Shown here in pieces: positions 22,097-30,854 of a stretch of 33,747 nucleotides of DNA. Under the pieces are notes generated by a model. The model saw only the letters and a program-made list of their open reading frames with translations. It was not told the origin of the DNA and did no database searches. Location: the NCBI GenBank assembly GCA_964455935.1, contig CAYVZU010000028.1:1-33747 (forward strand). Direction: 5' to 3'. This DNA comes from CAYVZU01 sp964455935 (lineage in GTDB: Bacteria > Fibrobacterota > CAYVZU01). Position numbers and translations under genes: made by a program. Within the stretch, counting starts at the first letter, position 1, and each line of letters begins with the position of its first letter.

Positions 22097-23244
22097 TGCG
22101 CGCCGTTTCCGGTCCCAAACCGCTGAATACGGATCGCAACCTGATTGGATTAACCCTCCTGCTAATTTCCGCGTGGACCGTTTGCGCCCAGATTCCGGCT
22201 GCGGCGCAGGATGAAGTACGGGCAGGCGTCATTCCCTGCCTGCGCCTGGAGGAATCCGATCTTGCGGCGGCGTTTGGCATAATCTCCTCCTACAGCGGGA
22301 TCGAGATCATTGCTTCCAGCACGGTCAAGGGAACCGTGAGCCTTGTGCTGGAAAATGCCACCTGGCAGGAAGCGCTCGACACGCTTTGCGCAATGGCCGG
22401 ACTGGTTCCGGTTGCCGAAGCCAAATATATTTTCGTTCTTCCCCGCCAGGAGCAACTCCAACCGGCCCTTTCCGCGGAGCCCCGGGCGGCCGCCGTTTGC
22501 CATGAAAATCTGGCGTTGCGCTTTGCGGACGCAGCCCAAGCCGATTCTGCGCTGCGGCCGCTGCTGTCCCGGTCCGGCACGCTGCAATTCGCGGACAGCC
22601 TTCGCTGCTTCCGGGTGGCCGATTCCGCGGCCTTTTTGGACCGCATCCGCGACCGGTTCGCCAGGATCGAGTCGCGCGCCATGCGCCTGCGGCTTCAGGT
22701 GCGCCTGTTTCGCCTGGATCCAAAGCTCAGGGAAAGTCTTGAATGGACAGCGCCCGTTTTGCGCAAGCCGCTCCAACCCGCCGATTCGCTGCTGAAGGCC
22801 GACCCGCGAACGGGCTTTCGCGTGGCGCGGCTTCCCACCGATGCGGGCGCTCTGCGCGCGGCCTTCGGGAAGCTTGAAAGCGGCCTGCTGGCCGAATCGA
22901 CACTGGTGCTGGCCGGCCTTAAGGAAACAGCGGTGTTTCTGGGCGAGCCGGTTACGCTGCCCATTGTCGAGAGCAACGGCAGGCAGGCCACGCGCACGCT
23001 GGACCCGGGCATGCGAATCTCGGTCTCGCCGGTCTGCCGCAACGATCACCGGATTGGCCTTGAATTGGAAATGGAGCGGCGCTCGTACCTGATCGATCCG
23101 GCCGTGGGCCTCGTGCCGGATCATGCGAAATCGGAGTTCGCGGTCGATACCGCCGAGGGTACGCCGGTGCTCATCTGCAGCTTCAGCGGCGAAGACGGTC
23201 CGGACCTGGCAATCCTGATCCTCCCCAAAGCGGAACCAAAATGA
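22093..23244 (+). CDS. Short secretin-like outer-membrane protein
   Basis: A 383-residue protein. A signal-peptide-like region (about residues 15-38) leads to an STN/secretin N0-type domain (about 49-116: LEESDLAAAFGIISSYSGIE, then VSLVLENATWQEALDTLCAM). The C-terminal 110 residues resemble the end of the secretin domain (FLGEPVTLPIVESNG, RTLDPGMRISVSPVCRNDH, EGTPVLICSFSG). Full PilQ/GspD secretins are longer, and the usual N1 repeats appear reduced or absent. It may be a short accessory secretin or a decayed relative. No other type II or type IV pilus gene is nearby. Confidence 0.6.
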   Translation: MMRAVSGPKPLNTDRNLIGLTLLLISAWTVCAQIPAAAQDEVRAGVIPCLRLEESDLAAAFGIISSYSGIEIIASSTVKGTVSLVLENATWQEALDTLCAMAGLVPVAEAKYIFVLPRQEQLQPALSAEPRAAAVCHENLALRFADAAQADSALRPLLSRSGTLQFADSLRCFRVADSAAFLDRIRDRFARIESRAMRLRLQVRLFRLDPKLRESLEWTAPVLRKPLQPADSLLKADPRTGFRVARLPTDAGALRAAFGKLESGLLAESTLVLAGLKETAVFLGEPVTLPIVESNGRQATRTLDPGMRISVSPVCRNDHRIGLELEMERRSYLIDPAVGLVPDHAKSEFAVDTAEGTPVLICSFSGEDGPDLAILILPKAEPK

Positions 23245-23563
23245 ATCGCACAACGCCTTGCATGGCACCGGCCGTTCTCCGCGCGGGCCCCTATTGTACC
23301 ATTGCAGAATTGGCAATGCAGATTGCTTTATTGCCTTTGTTTTCTCGGTTGCCGGCTACGTAGGTGAGCAGTTAATAAATTATAGTTAGTAGATTGTAGT
23401 TAGTAGTTACGGAGAAAACAGGATGAGTGAGGCTGCGGTTTGTTGCTCACGACAAACAAATTCCGGTCCGGTCATGAACTACTATTTCCAAATTACAAAC
23501 TACTATCTATTAACTCAGCCGCATTTTCCGGCTTTGCCGAGTTAGGATACACTGCAATAAATC
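23245..23563. other. Intergenic stretch with small hairpins and an AT-rich inverted repeat
   Basis: There is no gene in this 319-base gap. Near its left end alternative short stems (ATTGC 23299-23303 with GCAAT 23311-23315; GCAAT with ATTGC 23320-23324) precede T-rich sequence and could weakly terminate the secretin-gene transcript. The right half is dominated by the inverted repeat listed separately. No clear promoter or strong ribosome-binding site was found before murQ. Confidence 0.4.
23366..23516. repeat. AT-rich imperfect inverted repeat
   Basis: The left arm (23366-23409) is rich in AGTTAATA and GTAGTTAGTAGTT. The right arm (23476-23516) is its approximate reverse complement (AACTACTATTTCC, then ACAAACTACTATC and TATTAACTC). 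About 66 bases lie between them. Both arms are far more AT-rich than the flanking genes. It resembles a small non-coding interspersed element that could fold into a long hairpin. It lies directly upstream of murQ. Confidence 0.6.
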
Positions 23564-24469
23564 ATGGACAACCAATACCGGCAGCTGCCAACCGAGCAGT
23601 CCAATCCTGCGACTGGAGACCTTGATTGCAAATCCGGCGAGGAGATCCTGCGTCTGATCAATCGCGAGGATGCCTCGATCGCCAAAGCGGTGGCCCTTGT
23701 GATTCCCGATATTGCGCGCGTGGTGGACGCGATTGCGCTGTGTCTTGGCCGGGACGGACGGCTCCTTTATGTGGGCGCCGGTTCCAGCGGACGGTTGGGC
23801 GTCCTGGATGCGGCCGAATGCCCACCCACCTTTGGGACCGATCCGCAAATGATTCAGGGAATCATTGCCGGAGGCTATGGCGCTCTGGTGCGGGCGATTG
23901 AAGGCGCCGAGGACGATGTTGATGCGGGCCGAAAGGAGATGTCCTCCCGCGCTGTAGGGCCTGCCGACTTTGTCATGGGCGTAAGCGCCTCGGGCCTTAC
24001 GCCGTTCGTTCGGGCCGCACTGGAACAGGCGCGGGCGGCCGGTGCGCAAACGGGTTTTCTCACCTGCAATCCGGCGGCGGGCCGGATCGGCGATTTTATG
24101 ATCGCCCCGGATGTGGGTCCCGAGGTGATCGCCGGCTCAACCCGCATGAAAGCGGGAACCGCTACAAAATTGGTCCTCAATATGATCAGCACGGCCGTTA
24201 TGGTGCGCCTGGGCAAAGTCTATGATAACCGAATGGTGGACCTTACGCCCGGCTGCTACAAGCTGCGCGAACGATCGCGTAGAATCCTCAACGAACTGGC
24301 TGGACTCAATGGAGCGGAGGCCGACCGGCTCATGGAGCAGGCCGGACAGAACGTGAAAACCGCTTTGCTGATGAAAATGAGAAACCTAAACCGCGAGCAA
24401 GCACAGGCCGCGCTGGCTCGTGCGAACGGGTTCTTGCGCAAAGCATTGGAAGGCAAGACGAGTTTGTAG
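23564..24469 (+). CDS. murQ: N-acetylmuramic acid 6-phosphate etherase
   Basis: A 301-residue MurQ, which cleaves the lactyl ether of N-acetylmuramic acid 6-phosphate during peptidoglycan recycling. The SIS domain begins at LLYVGAGSSGRLGVLDAAEC. The expected catalytic glutamates are visible as E85 (DAAECPPTF) and E116 (EGAEDD). Further family blocks are VGVSASG-type VMGVSASGLTPFV, AGSTRMKAGTATKLVLNMIS and VYDNRMVDL. No anmK, nagZ or sugar transporter gene is close by, so the recycling partners lie elsewhere. The ribosome-binding site is poor. Confidence 0.93.
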   Translation: MDNQYRQLPTEQSNPATGDLDCKSGEEILRLINREDASIAKAVALVIPDIARVVDAIALCLGRDGRLLYVGAGSSGRLGVLDAAECPPTFGTDPQMIQGIIAGGYGALVRAIEGAEDDVDAGRKEMSSRAVGPADFVMGVSASGLTPFVRAALEQARAAGAQTGFLTCNPAAGRIGDFMIAPDVGPEVIAGSTRMKAGTATKLVLNMISTAVMVRLGKVYDNRMVDLTPGCYKLRERSRRILNELAGLNGAEADRLMEQAGQNVKTALLMKMRNLNREQAQAALARANGFLRKALEGKTSL

Positions 24470-24611
24470 TTCATGGTTGGCTGATTGTGGTTGATCAACT
24501 TGGATTATGACAGACATCCAAGACAACCAAGACCCGACGCCACGGTTGATCGGGCTGGGCTAGAGACCTATTTTTCCATTTGGATCCACAAACCAAGACC
24601 GGAGGAGACGC

Positions 24612-25088
24612 ATGCGAATGAACACAAAACTGGTATTGATCCCCGGCCTGTTGGCCGGGCTGGCAATTTGCTCGTGCGACATATTTGTGGTGACCCCTGA
24701 ACCGGTTCCTGTTTGGGTTGCGAAGCAGGAGACGCTGATTGATGACCAGATCTTTGCCGTGGACCCGGGTGAATTCGTCGACGCGCACTTCACCATTACA
24801 TTGACCAGCGATGTCCGCGATGTCTGGCTTTCGGGTGACTTTGTGGCGGCCGGCGGCAGCGGAGACGATATCAAGGCCTATCTTTTCGATGCCACGAATT
24901 ATGGCCGATTCCACGATGGATTGACGGCCGCCGCCCTGTATGCGTCCGGGCAGGTACATTCGGGCGATTTCGATGTGGAAATTGAATCTGGCGGGACGTA
25001 TTACCTGGTTTTTGACAACCGGTTTTCGGTGGTTACGCAGAAGGCCGTGAACGTCAATCTCTACCGGGATTACGAACAGCTGCAGTAG
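24612..25088 (+). CDS. Small lipoprotein-like exported protein with GOLD-like fold
   Basis: A 158-residue protein with a lipoprotein-type signal (basic start, hydrophobic LVLIPGLLAGLAI, then cysteines at 20 and 22). The lipobox is not perfect for either cysteine. The mature part is a beta-rich domain with DVRDVWLSGDFVAAGGSGDD, IKAYLFDATNYGRFHDG and GGTYYLVFDNRFSVVTQK. This layout is seen in small emp24/GOLD-like bacterial proteins. GGAGGA (24601-24606) sets the start. Function unknown. Confidence 0.6.
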   Translation: MRMNTKLVLIPGLLAGLAICSCDIFVVTPEPVPVWVAKQETLIDDQIFAVDPGEFVDAHFTITLTSDVRDVWLSGDFVAAGGSGDDIKAYLFDATNYGRFHDGLTAAALYASGQVHSGDFDVEIESGGTYYLVFDNRFSVVTQKAVNVNLYRDYEQLQ

Positions 25089-25158
25089 AGCCCCGCATTC
25101 AAGCAATCGGCGGAGATGCCATGCGTGGCGTCTCTTGGCCGGATCAGCACGGCTATCC

Positions 25159-26166
25159 CTACGAAATCTTCTGAATCGCCAGCGAAAGTTCCGCGGCCAG
25201 CGGCAGGCGGGTGACACGGCTCAGCTTCCGAAGAGCCCTGTCCATCAATGCAATCCAATTTCCCATTGTCGAGAATCGATAGCAGTTCGATTGCTCTCGC
25301 ATCGAAGCCGGCCATTCTTCAAATCCTCTTCGAATCCCGGCGGAACGCGGTTTGGCCAGGAGCGATCCGTGCGGGCTGGCGTCCAATCCCGCAAGAACCT
25401 CCCGGACTGTAGCGCCGCGAATCCCTTTGCGCAAAAGAGCGGGCCAGGATTCCTTCGGCTCCACGCGCTTCGAAAATCGTCCGGCGAGCTGTTGGACCGC
25501 AAAATCGGGAAGAAAGTTGATCAAGGGCAATCCGGTCGTATGCGCCTCGAAAAGACAAAACCGATAGGGCGTCTCACTTACAAGCAGGAAACCGCCTGGC
25601 TTGAGGGTCGCCCAGAGCTGTGGCAATAGGTTTTTTCTCTCCTCCGGCAGCAGGTGCTCGATCACCGCGTTCAGGTTGATGAGGTCGAATTCCCCAAGGC
25701 CGGCCGGCAGACAGGCGGGGCCCGTGGACGGAAACAGGTTCACCTTTGTCAGTCCGTAATGGCCAACCCGCGCTTGGGCGATACCAAGACTGGCCGGGTC
25801 CAATTCCACGCCGGTCAACCCCGCCCGGGGCCAGATTCGGGACAAGGCAACAAGCGAAGCGCCGCACCCGCAGCCGAAGTCCAGAATGCGGGTCGGCCGA
25901 AGCGCAATCCTGTAGCCTTCCACATTGGCCTTGATCTTGCGCAATACATAGCCGCTTTCATCGCGCGAAATTTCGTCGCAAACCCAGGCCGGGTTCTTTA
26001 CGTTCGCAATAGCCCGGACCAAAGCCAAGGGATACGAGGTCTCGATCTCCGGCTGGGCGATGAAGATCTTCGGTCGCGCGGGAATGAATTTCAGCCGGAG
26101 CCGGCCTGTGCGGTCCTCGAACGCCTCAAGTCTTCCCGACGGATGTTCCAGCACTGTCAAGGTCAC
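25159..26166 (-). CDS. SAM-dependent methyltransferase
   Basis: A 335-residue class I methyltransferase. Motif I is ILDFGCGCGASLVAL (residues 94-108), the acidic end of strand 2 is GVELDP (119-124), and the block FDLINLNAVIEHLLPEERKNL precedes LKPGGFLLVSETPYR. The substrate is unknown. The GTG at 26166 is chosen because it overlaps the flippase TGA by four bases; the frame is open further upstream only as a shadow of the flippase gene. It is the last gene of the four-gene set, so a glycan or peptide modified in that pathway is the likely target. Confidence 0.8.
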   Translation of the reverse strand: MTLTVLEHPSGRLEAFEDRTGRLRLKFIPARPKIFIAQPEIETSYPLALVRAIANVKNPAWVCDEISRDESGYVLRKIKANVEGYRIALRPTRILDFGCGCGASLVALSRIWPRAGLTGVELDPASLGIAQARVGHYGLTKVNLFPSTGPACLPAGLGEFDLINLNAVIEHLLPEERKNLLPQLWATLKPGGFLLVSETPYRFCLFEAHTTGLPLINFLPDFAVQQLAGRFSKRVEPKESWPALLRKGIRGATVREVLAGLDASPHGSLLAKPRSAGIRRGFEEWPASMREQSNCYRFSTMGNWIALMDRALRKLSRVTRLPLAAELSLAIQKIS

Positions 26167-27731
26167 GATTCTCTCGCCAGATGGGGACGGCTCGACTCCA
26201 TGCGCGAGATGATGAAGAGAAGAGGCCGGCGGAGGACGGCGGGGAAATAGGAGAGAAGCTTGCGCCACAGCACGGCGTCCTCTTTCTCGAATGTTCCCAT
26301 GAAGATGCAGGTTCCCAGGTACACAATGCAGCCCAGAGGAATGGAGATGATAAATCCAAGCAGTTCGTTGTTCAACTTGATCACGACCTGCATCAGCAAG
26401 GCCATCAATGTCGCCGAATACAAAATCTTGAACAGGCTTTTGAGCGGCAAACGGACTTTCGTCACGCGAACCGTGTAAAGAATGCCTCCTATGAAAGCCA
26501 GCACGCGCGTTCCGCCATTGACCGCCGCCGCGCCTGTGGCCCCGTGGGTCGGGATGATCAGGAAATCGAGAAGCAGGTTCAGGGCTGCCAAAATGGCGCC
26601 CCAGCGTACGATGAAGTTCTGCTTCTCCACCGCGTAGAGCACCGAAGCCTGCGGAACCGCCAAGTGCGTGAACAGACTGCAAAAGAAAAAAATCTGCAGC
26701 GAGCGCTGAGCTCCGAGGTACTCGGGGCCCAAGGCGTATTTGATCAGGGGCCACGAAAGGACCATGCCGGCGGCGCCCATGGGAAAGGCCAGAAAGGCCA
26801 GGTAGCGCGTGGACAGGTGAAACACTCGCTCGAGGCGGTGCGTGTCATGCGCGCCGGCGCGCTCGGACATGAACGGAAACAGCACTTTCCAGAACGTCGA
26901 GGAAATAATGGTCGTGAATTTGCCCGAAAGGCCGTAGGCCATGTTGAACAGCCCTGCCTGAGAAGCGGTACTGAAGCGGCCCAGGAAGAAGTTCTCGCTC
27001 TTGTCCCAGACCACTTTGTCGAGCATCATGATGGCCGATATGCTCCAGTTGTAGCGCAGGATCTTCGTGCGCACGGGTTTTGGGGGAAAGGGCCCCAGCA
27101 GGGAGGCCGGGACGCGTTCACGGTAGAGTGCCCATCGGTAGAACACCATGTTGATGCCCGAAAACACCAGATTGACCCAAAGAAGCCCTTCCAGGCCGCC
27201 GCCTTGCAGGAGCACAATGACCTTGGCTCCCAGGGACAACGGCGACATGGCCATCCCAAAGTACAGGAAATAATGAAACTTTTGCAGGCCTTCCAGCGCA
27301 GAGGAATACATGGCCGTGATTATACCCGGCAGCAGTCCCGCAAAGCAGAGCGCGAATACGTATCCGTAGTCCGGAGTGAAGAAATAATCGGCGATCCGGT
27401 TTCTTTGGGCGATCAGCAGGAATGTCGAAATTACAGCCAGCACGCCTTCGATCCACAAAATGTAGCGCAGAATGCTGCCCATGCTTTCTTTGTCGTTTTT
27501 GCCGTGAAGTTCGGAGGCAAATTTGGTGGCCGCGAAATTGAGCCCCATTCCAATCACAAGAAGTGCTAGTGAGGAAGACCACAGAATGATGTTATAGATG
27601 CCGTATTGCTCGGGCCCCAACAGCCGGGCTGTGAGGATTGAGACCGCCAGACCCAGAGCCATTCCCACCAGGTTGTTGAGTAACGTGAGAATGCTGTTGC
27701 GGATCAGCCGGCCGGCATGGGAATTACTCAT
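26163..27731 (-). CDS. Wzx-like polysaccharide flippase (MATE/MOP superfamily)
   Basis: A 522-residue polytopic membrane protein with about 12-14 hydrophobic segments. The opening LIRNSILTLLNNLVGMALGL and the ILTARLLGPEQYGIYNIILW block are typical of the polysaccharide-transport family. NFAATKFASE and later SVLYAVEKQNFIVRWGA also match. It likely flips a lipid-linked glycan across the inner membrane. The ATG at 27731 has AGGA upstream and overlaps the radical SAM gene by eight bases; the open frame to 27818 has no family similarity. Confidence 0.82.
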   Translation of the reverse strand: MSNSHAGRLIRNSILTLLNNLVGMALGLAVSILTARLLGPEQYGIYNIILWSSSLALLVIGMGLNFAATKFASELHGKNDKESMGSILRYILWIEGVLAVISTFLLIAQRNRIADYFFTPDYGYVFALCFAGLLPGIITAMYSSALEGLQKFHYFLYFGMAMSPLSLGAKVIVLLQGGGLEGLLWVNLVFSGINMVFYRWALYRERVPASLLGPFPPKPVRTKILRYNWSISAIMMLDKVVWDKSENFFLGRFSTASQAGLFNMAYGLSGKFTTIISSTFWKVLFPFMSERAGAHDTHRLERVFHLSTRYLAFLAFPMGAAGMVLSWPLIKYALGPEYLGAQRSLQIFFFCSLFTHLAVPQASVLYAVEKQNFIVRWGAILAALNLLLDFLIIPTHGATGAAAVNGGTRVLAFIGGILYTVRVTKVRLPLKSLFKILYSATLMALLMQVVIKLNNELLGFIISIPLGCIVYLGTCIFMGTFEKEDAVLWRKLLSYFPAVLRRPLLFIISRMESSRPHLARES

Positions 27732-28692
27732 AGCACATCCTGCAAACCGACGGCGGCTGGCCCTGGGCGTGAGACCGGCGGAAAACCCGATATGCCCGCC
27801 CGTTCCAAAGGGATTCAAAATCCCCTTCCAACGGTCCTAACGTCATCAGGCCGGGATCCGAGAGTTTGCAGCAGGGCTGCACGTAGCCGTCGCAGGTCAG
27901 ATAGATCCGGTGAAAAGGCCACAGGCATTTCTCGGGGATTTTCAAATGCCGATTGCGGATCAGTTCGAAGCGTAGCCCCAGTTTCAAACAGGTTCCGGCC
28001 ATTTCTTCGGCCAGTCTTTCGGCTTCAGGCCGGGTCAGGTGAAAGGACCCGGTATTCTCCGCGGGTTTGCCCCATGTGGTCGCATCGATCTGCAGGACCA
28101 GTTCATCGAGACCGGCTTGTGAAGCATACCCGGCCACCGCCGACAAGCCGTTGCGGTTTTGCCGGAGAGCGATGGCCATGATACCCATACGAAGCCCTGC
28201 GGGACGTTCCCGGGCCAGTTGTTCCACATTGCGCAGGATCGATTCGAGTCCCTGCCCTCCCCGGATCTCCGCGAAGATCGACGGATCGAGCGTATCGATG
28301 GAGACGTGAAGACGATCGAGACCCGATGCGTATGCGGCCTGCCGATTGTCTTGCGACAACTGCGTTCCGTTGGTCACGGTACTTGTGCGAATTCCTCGGC
28401 ATGCAAGGCGGCGCACCAGGTCGAAGAATTGAGGATGCAGCAATGGTTCTCCCATGCCCTGAAGCTTGACTTCTTTCAGAGAGGGAACCTGGTCCAGGAA
28501 GCGATCGAGCCGATCGGGACTCAGGTCTTTGCCGGCGCGGCTCCAGCCCGGAGTCTGGCACATAATGCAGCGCAGGTTACAGCGGGTGGTTGGTTCGATA
28601 TCGGCGCACAGCGGAGGCGGAAGGACCTGATCGAAAACGAAAGCCTGGCAGCGGCGCTTTAAAATCCGCCATCGGTTGGCGCCTGCCATCAT
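27724..28692 (-). CDS. Radical SAM protein with SPASM domain
   Basis: A 322-residue protein. The radical SAM motif CNLRCIMC (C38, C42, C45) binds the catalytic 4Fe-4S cluster; GMGEPLLHP, STVTNGT and VSIDTLD are family blocks. The C-terminal SPASM region has C256, C267, C274, C275, C317 and C320, enough for auxiliary clusters. Such proteins modify peptides, or act in cofactor and glycolipid pathways. No candidate precursor peptide was identified nearby. The ATG at 28692 overlaps the beta-helix gene stop by four bases. Confidence 0.85.
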   Translation of the reverse strand: MMAGANRWRILKRRCQAFVFDQVLPPPLCADIEPTTRCNLRCIMCQTPGWSRAGKDLSPDRLDRFLDQVPSLKEVKLQGMGEPLLHPQFFDLVRRLACRGIRTSTVTNGTQLSQDNRQAAYASGLDRLHVSIDTLDPSIFAEIRGGQGLESILRNVEQLARERPAGLRMGIMAIALRQNRNGLSAVAGYASQAGLDELVLQIDATTWGKPAENTGSFHLTRPEAERLAEEMAGTCLKLGLRFELIRNRHLKIPEKCLWPFHRIYLTCDGYVQPCCKLSDPGLMTLGPLEGDFESLWNGRAYRVFRRSHAQGQPPSVCRMCYE

Positions 28693-29798
28693 TCCATCTT
28701 CGTGCCGGGCCCGCCATAGGCGCCCATGTCATTGGGTGAGCCATCGAGATCGTTGAATTTTTTTCCAACCTGGCCCGCATCGATGCATGGCGAGTAGGCG
28801 CTGAGAACGTATTTGCCGGCCTTGGCACGTTCGGCTTTGGCCGTTTCGTTATGGAGCCGGTCCCGTTTTGTCATTTGCGCGATGGCTGTGTCCTTCACCA
28901 GGGAGGCCGGGGTGGGGCGGGCCGGGTCTCTGGATTCCGCTACCGAGTCCGAAACCGACCCGACAAATACGGGATCGCGAAAAATGTTGAAGCTCTTGTC
29001 GCACGAATCGCCTTTGGCGTTGCACCGGACAATTCGTCCTAGTTGCGGCAGACAATCCATGAAGTTGCCATCCTGGTTTCCGTACAGGCAGTTGTAGCCC
29101 ACCTCGATTTGCGAAAGCCCATCGCTCCAGATGCCGTGATTCCGGTTGAAGGCGATCACGTTTCCCACGATGCGGGGGTTTGCGCCCCGGATATAGATTC
29201 CGGCCATGGTGTTGTGCGCGATGGTGCTGTTATGAATAATGGGCGCGGCCCCCTGATCACAAAAAAACCCCGTGGTATTGTATGCGACGATCAGGTTGCG
29301 CAGGTCAGGCCGGCACTTGCGGATGCGGACCCCGTAGGCGGCGCCCGAGATATCGCAAAAACCAATTTGAGCGTACTCCTCGGATACGCCGTCCAGAATT
29401 AGGCCATACCAATCGGCCGGAGAACGCCCCGGGGTCCGCTGCGAAGCGAAGACGATCCAATTGTCGTTCTCTCCTTCGCAGATCAATCCGCCCTGGATCT
29501 TTATGGAGATCAGCAGCGAATCGCTTTCGTCCAACTGAGGAATTCCCGGAGTCCGGACCTGGGATTCTCCGCCGGCCAGAAGAATCTTCGCGCCGGCCTC
29601 GATCCGCAGTACGGCGCCGGATTTGACCAGCAGGTCGCCCGTGATCAAATAGGGGCTGTTCTCGACCTTCCACTCGGTGTCTTTTTCGATGATGCCGTGA
29701 AGCGACGCAGGAGCCGCATGCAGGCCCGTGCATAAACACAGAGCCCATCCCAGGCCGACCGCTGTCCTTGTTCGGATATCCGCAAGGGAGTTCAGCAT
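28689..29798 (-). CDS. Secreted right-handed beta-helix protein
   Basis: A 369-residue protein with a signal peptide (MLNSLADIRTRTAVGLGWAL, then CLCTGLHA). The mature part starts with a carbohydrate-binding-like strand region (SPYLITGDLLVKSGAVLRIE). A parallel beta-helix follows (AAPIIHNSTIAHNTMAGIYI, then NPRIVGNVIAFNRNHGIW), and the end SPCIDAGQ, DLDGSPNDMGAYGGP is a very common cap in such proteins. It may bind or cleave a polysaccharide, but catalytic residues could not be named. The ATG at 29798 is chosen for the signal peptide; one at 29864 is in frame. It opens the four-gene set. Confidence 0.75.
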   Translation of the reverse strand: MLNSLADIRTRTAVGLGWALCLCTGLHAAPASLHGIIEKDTEWKVENSPYLITGDLLVKSGAVLRIEAGAKILLAGGESQVRTPGIPQLDESDSLLISIKIQGGLICEGENDNWIVFASQRTPGRSPADWYGLILDGVSEEYAQIGFCDISGAAYGVRIRKCRPDLRNLIVAYNTTGFFCDQGAAPIIHNSTIAHNTMAGIYIRGANPRIVGNVIAFNRNHGIWSDGLSQIEVGYNCLYGNQDGNFMDCLPQLGRIVRCNAKGDSCDKSFNIFRDPVFVGSVSDSVAESRDPARPTPASLVKDTAIAQMTKRDRLHNETAKAERAKAGKYVLSAYSPCIDAGQVGKKFNDLDGSPNDMGAYGGPGTKME

Positions 29799-29897
29799 AT
29801 TGGTTCCGGTTCCTGGCCGTTGCCTGTCCACGACGAAATGTCGATGGCTTGGCGATATGCGCATGAAGTCATTGCTCCGCCGTCCAAGTCTATTTCT

Positions 29898-30854
29898 CTA
29901 GAGCTTCAGATTCATATCCAAATTCTGTCCAACTTCGCCGGCATCGGCCGACACCGGAGATCCCTCGAAATCCTGCACCAGTTCAAATTCGTCCAGCCGA
30001 GCCTCATTGACCAGAATTGTTTTGGCCGATTTGGCGTCTTCCAGAACCAGGAAACCGCGTTCGGCCAAATCATCAAGAACATCCTTTCCGGTCTGCTCGA
30101 TCAGTTCGGATAAATCCGGCAGAGAAAACGCGATTCCTTTGTCCGTTGCTTTGCCCTTGTCCTTTAGTTCAATCAGGCGCAATAGGAAGTTGTAGGCCGG
30201 TTTTGGAAGCTCCCCGCGATCTCCGTCCATGGTCGAGCGAAGTCGCAGGTACCTTGCATAACGCGCGAATCGCGGCAGGTCCGCGATGCGGATCTGGTTC
30301 TTTTCCGACGCCACCAAGCCGGTTGTGCAAAGCTCGTCAAGACTCTGGTTGAGTTCGGGCAGACCCAGGCCCAGAATGTTGATGATTTCGCGCTTCGCGA
30401 ATTTCAGGTCAAGGCTCCGCACCCTCTCTTCGTTTTCCTTGCTGTGCCGCGTATAGACCAGGTAAAGAATGGCCGCGATATTTCCCAGATAATTGTGATT
30501 GACGGTTGCGTGCAGCCGTTTGTCGGCGTCTCGGAGGCGCTGGATAATGACCTTTACGATCGAATAGAACCAGCCGGGCACATCCTGCGTTTTCCGGGAG
30601 AAATCATCGGGACCGACGATCGAAACCTTGGTGTCCTCAAGCGCCACAACACTGGCCGACCGGGGTCGGCCATCGATGAGGGCCATTTCTCCGAACACGG
30701 CGCCCTTGCCAAGATTACAGAGCTCGATCTCTTTTGCCCCATCCTTGCGATAGACCCGGACCAGGCCCGCCTGAATGATATAGAGTTCTTTCGAGAGGTC
30801 GTTTTCGCGAAAGAGGAACGAACCCTTTTTGAACGTTTTGCCGACCGGAGGCAT
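29898..30854 (-). CDS. Crp/Fnr-type cyclic-nucleotide-binding regulator, long form
   Basis: A 318-residue protein. The cyclic-nucleotide domain occupies about residues 1-110, with a complete phosphate-binding cassette (FGEMALIDGRPRSAS; E56, R65). A dimerisation helix and a winged-helix DNA-binding region (about 165-215: FAKREIINILGLGLPELNQS) follow. An extra C-terminal part of about 100 residues (SLPDLSELIEQTGKDVLDDL) may be a second winged helix; Crp proteins are usually about 220 residues. It precedes the beta-helix gene by 99 bases on the same strand and is a candidate regulator of it. AAGGA sets the start at 30854. Confidence 0.78.
   Translation of the reverse strand: MPPVGKTFKKGSFLFRENDLSKELYIIQAGLVRVYRKDGAKEIELCNLGKGAVFGEMALIDGRPRSASVVALEDTKVSIVGPDDFSRKTQDVPGWFYSIVKVIIQRLRDADKRLHATVNHNYLGNIAAILYLVYTRHSKENEERVRSLDLKFAKREIINILGLGLPELNQSLDELCTTGLVASEKNQIRIADLPRFARYARYLRLRSTMDGDRGELPKPAYNFLLRLIELKDKGKATDKGIAFSLPDLSELIEQTGKDVLDDLAERGFLVLEDAKSAKTILVNEARLDEFELVQDFEGSPVSADAGEVGQNLDMNLKL

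Noticed and set aside
22162..23316. 384-codon open frame on the - strand opposite the secretin-like gene
   Set aside because: Low-complexity composition and no recognisable domain; the + strand gene has a signal peptide, domain similarity and a coupled start.
24470..24611. Terminator or operator after murQ
   Set aside because: A perfect 10-base palindrome (GTTGATCAAC, 24490-24499) and a 6-base stem (CTTGGA/TCCAAG) exist, but neither has a T-run or a clear partner gene, so no function is claimed.
26167..26754. N-terminal extension of the methyltransferase frame
   Set aside because: The added residues are an out-of-frame reading of the flippase and do not resemble methyltransferases; the GTG at 26166 gives a clean 4-base overlap.
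26181..27569. 462-codon open frame on the + strand opposite the flippase
   Set aside because: Its His/Gln/Arg-rich composition is typical of the complement of a membrane-protein gene, and the flippase frame has clear family motifs and coupled neighbours.
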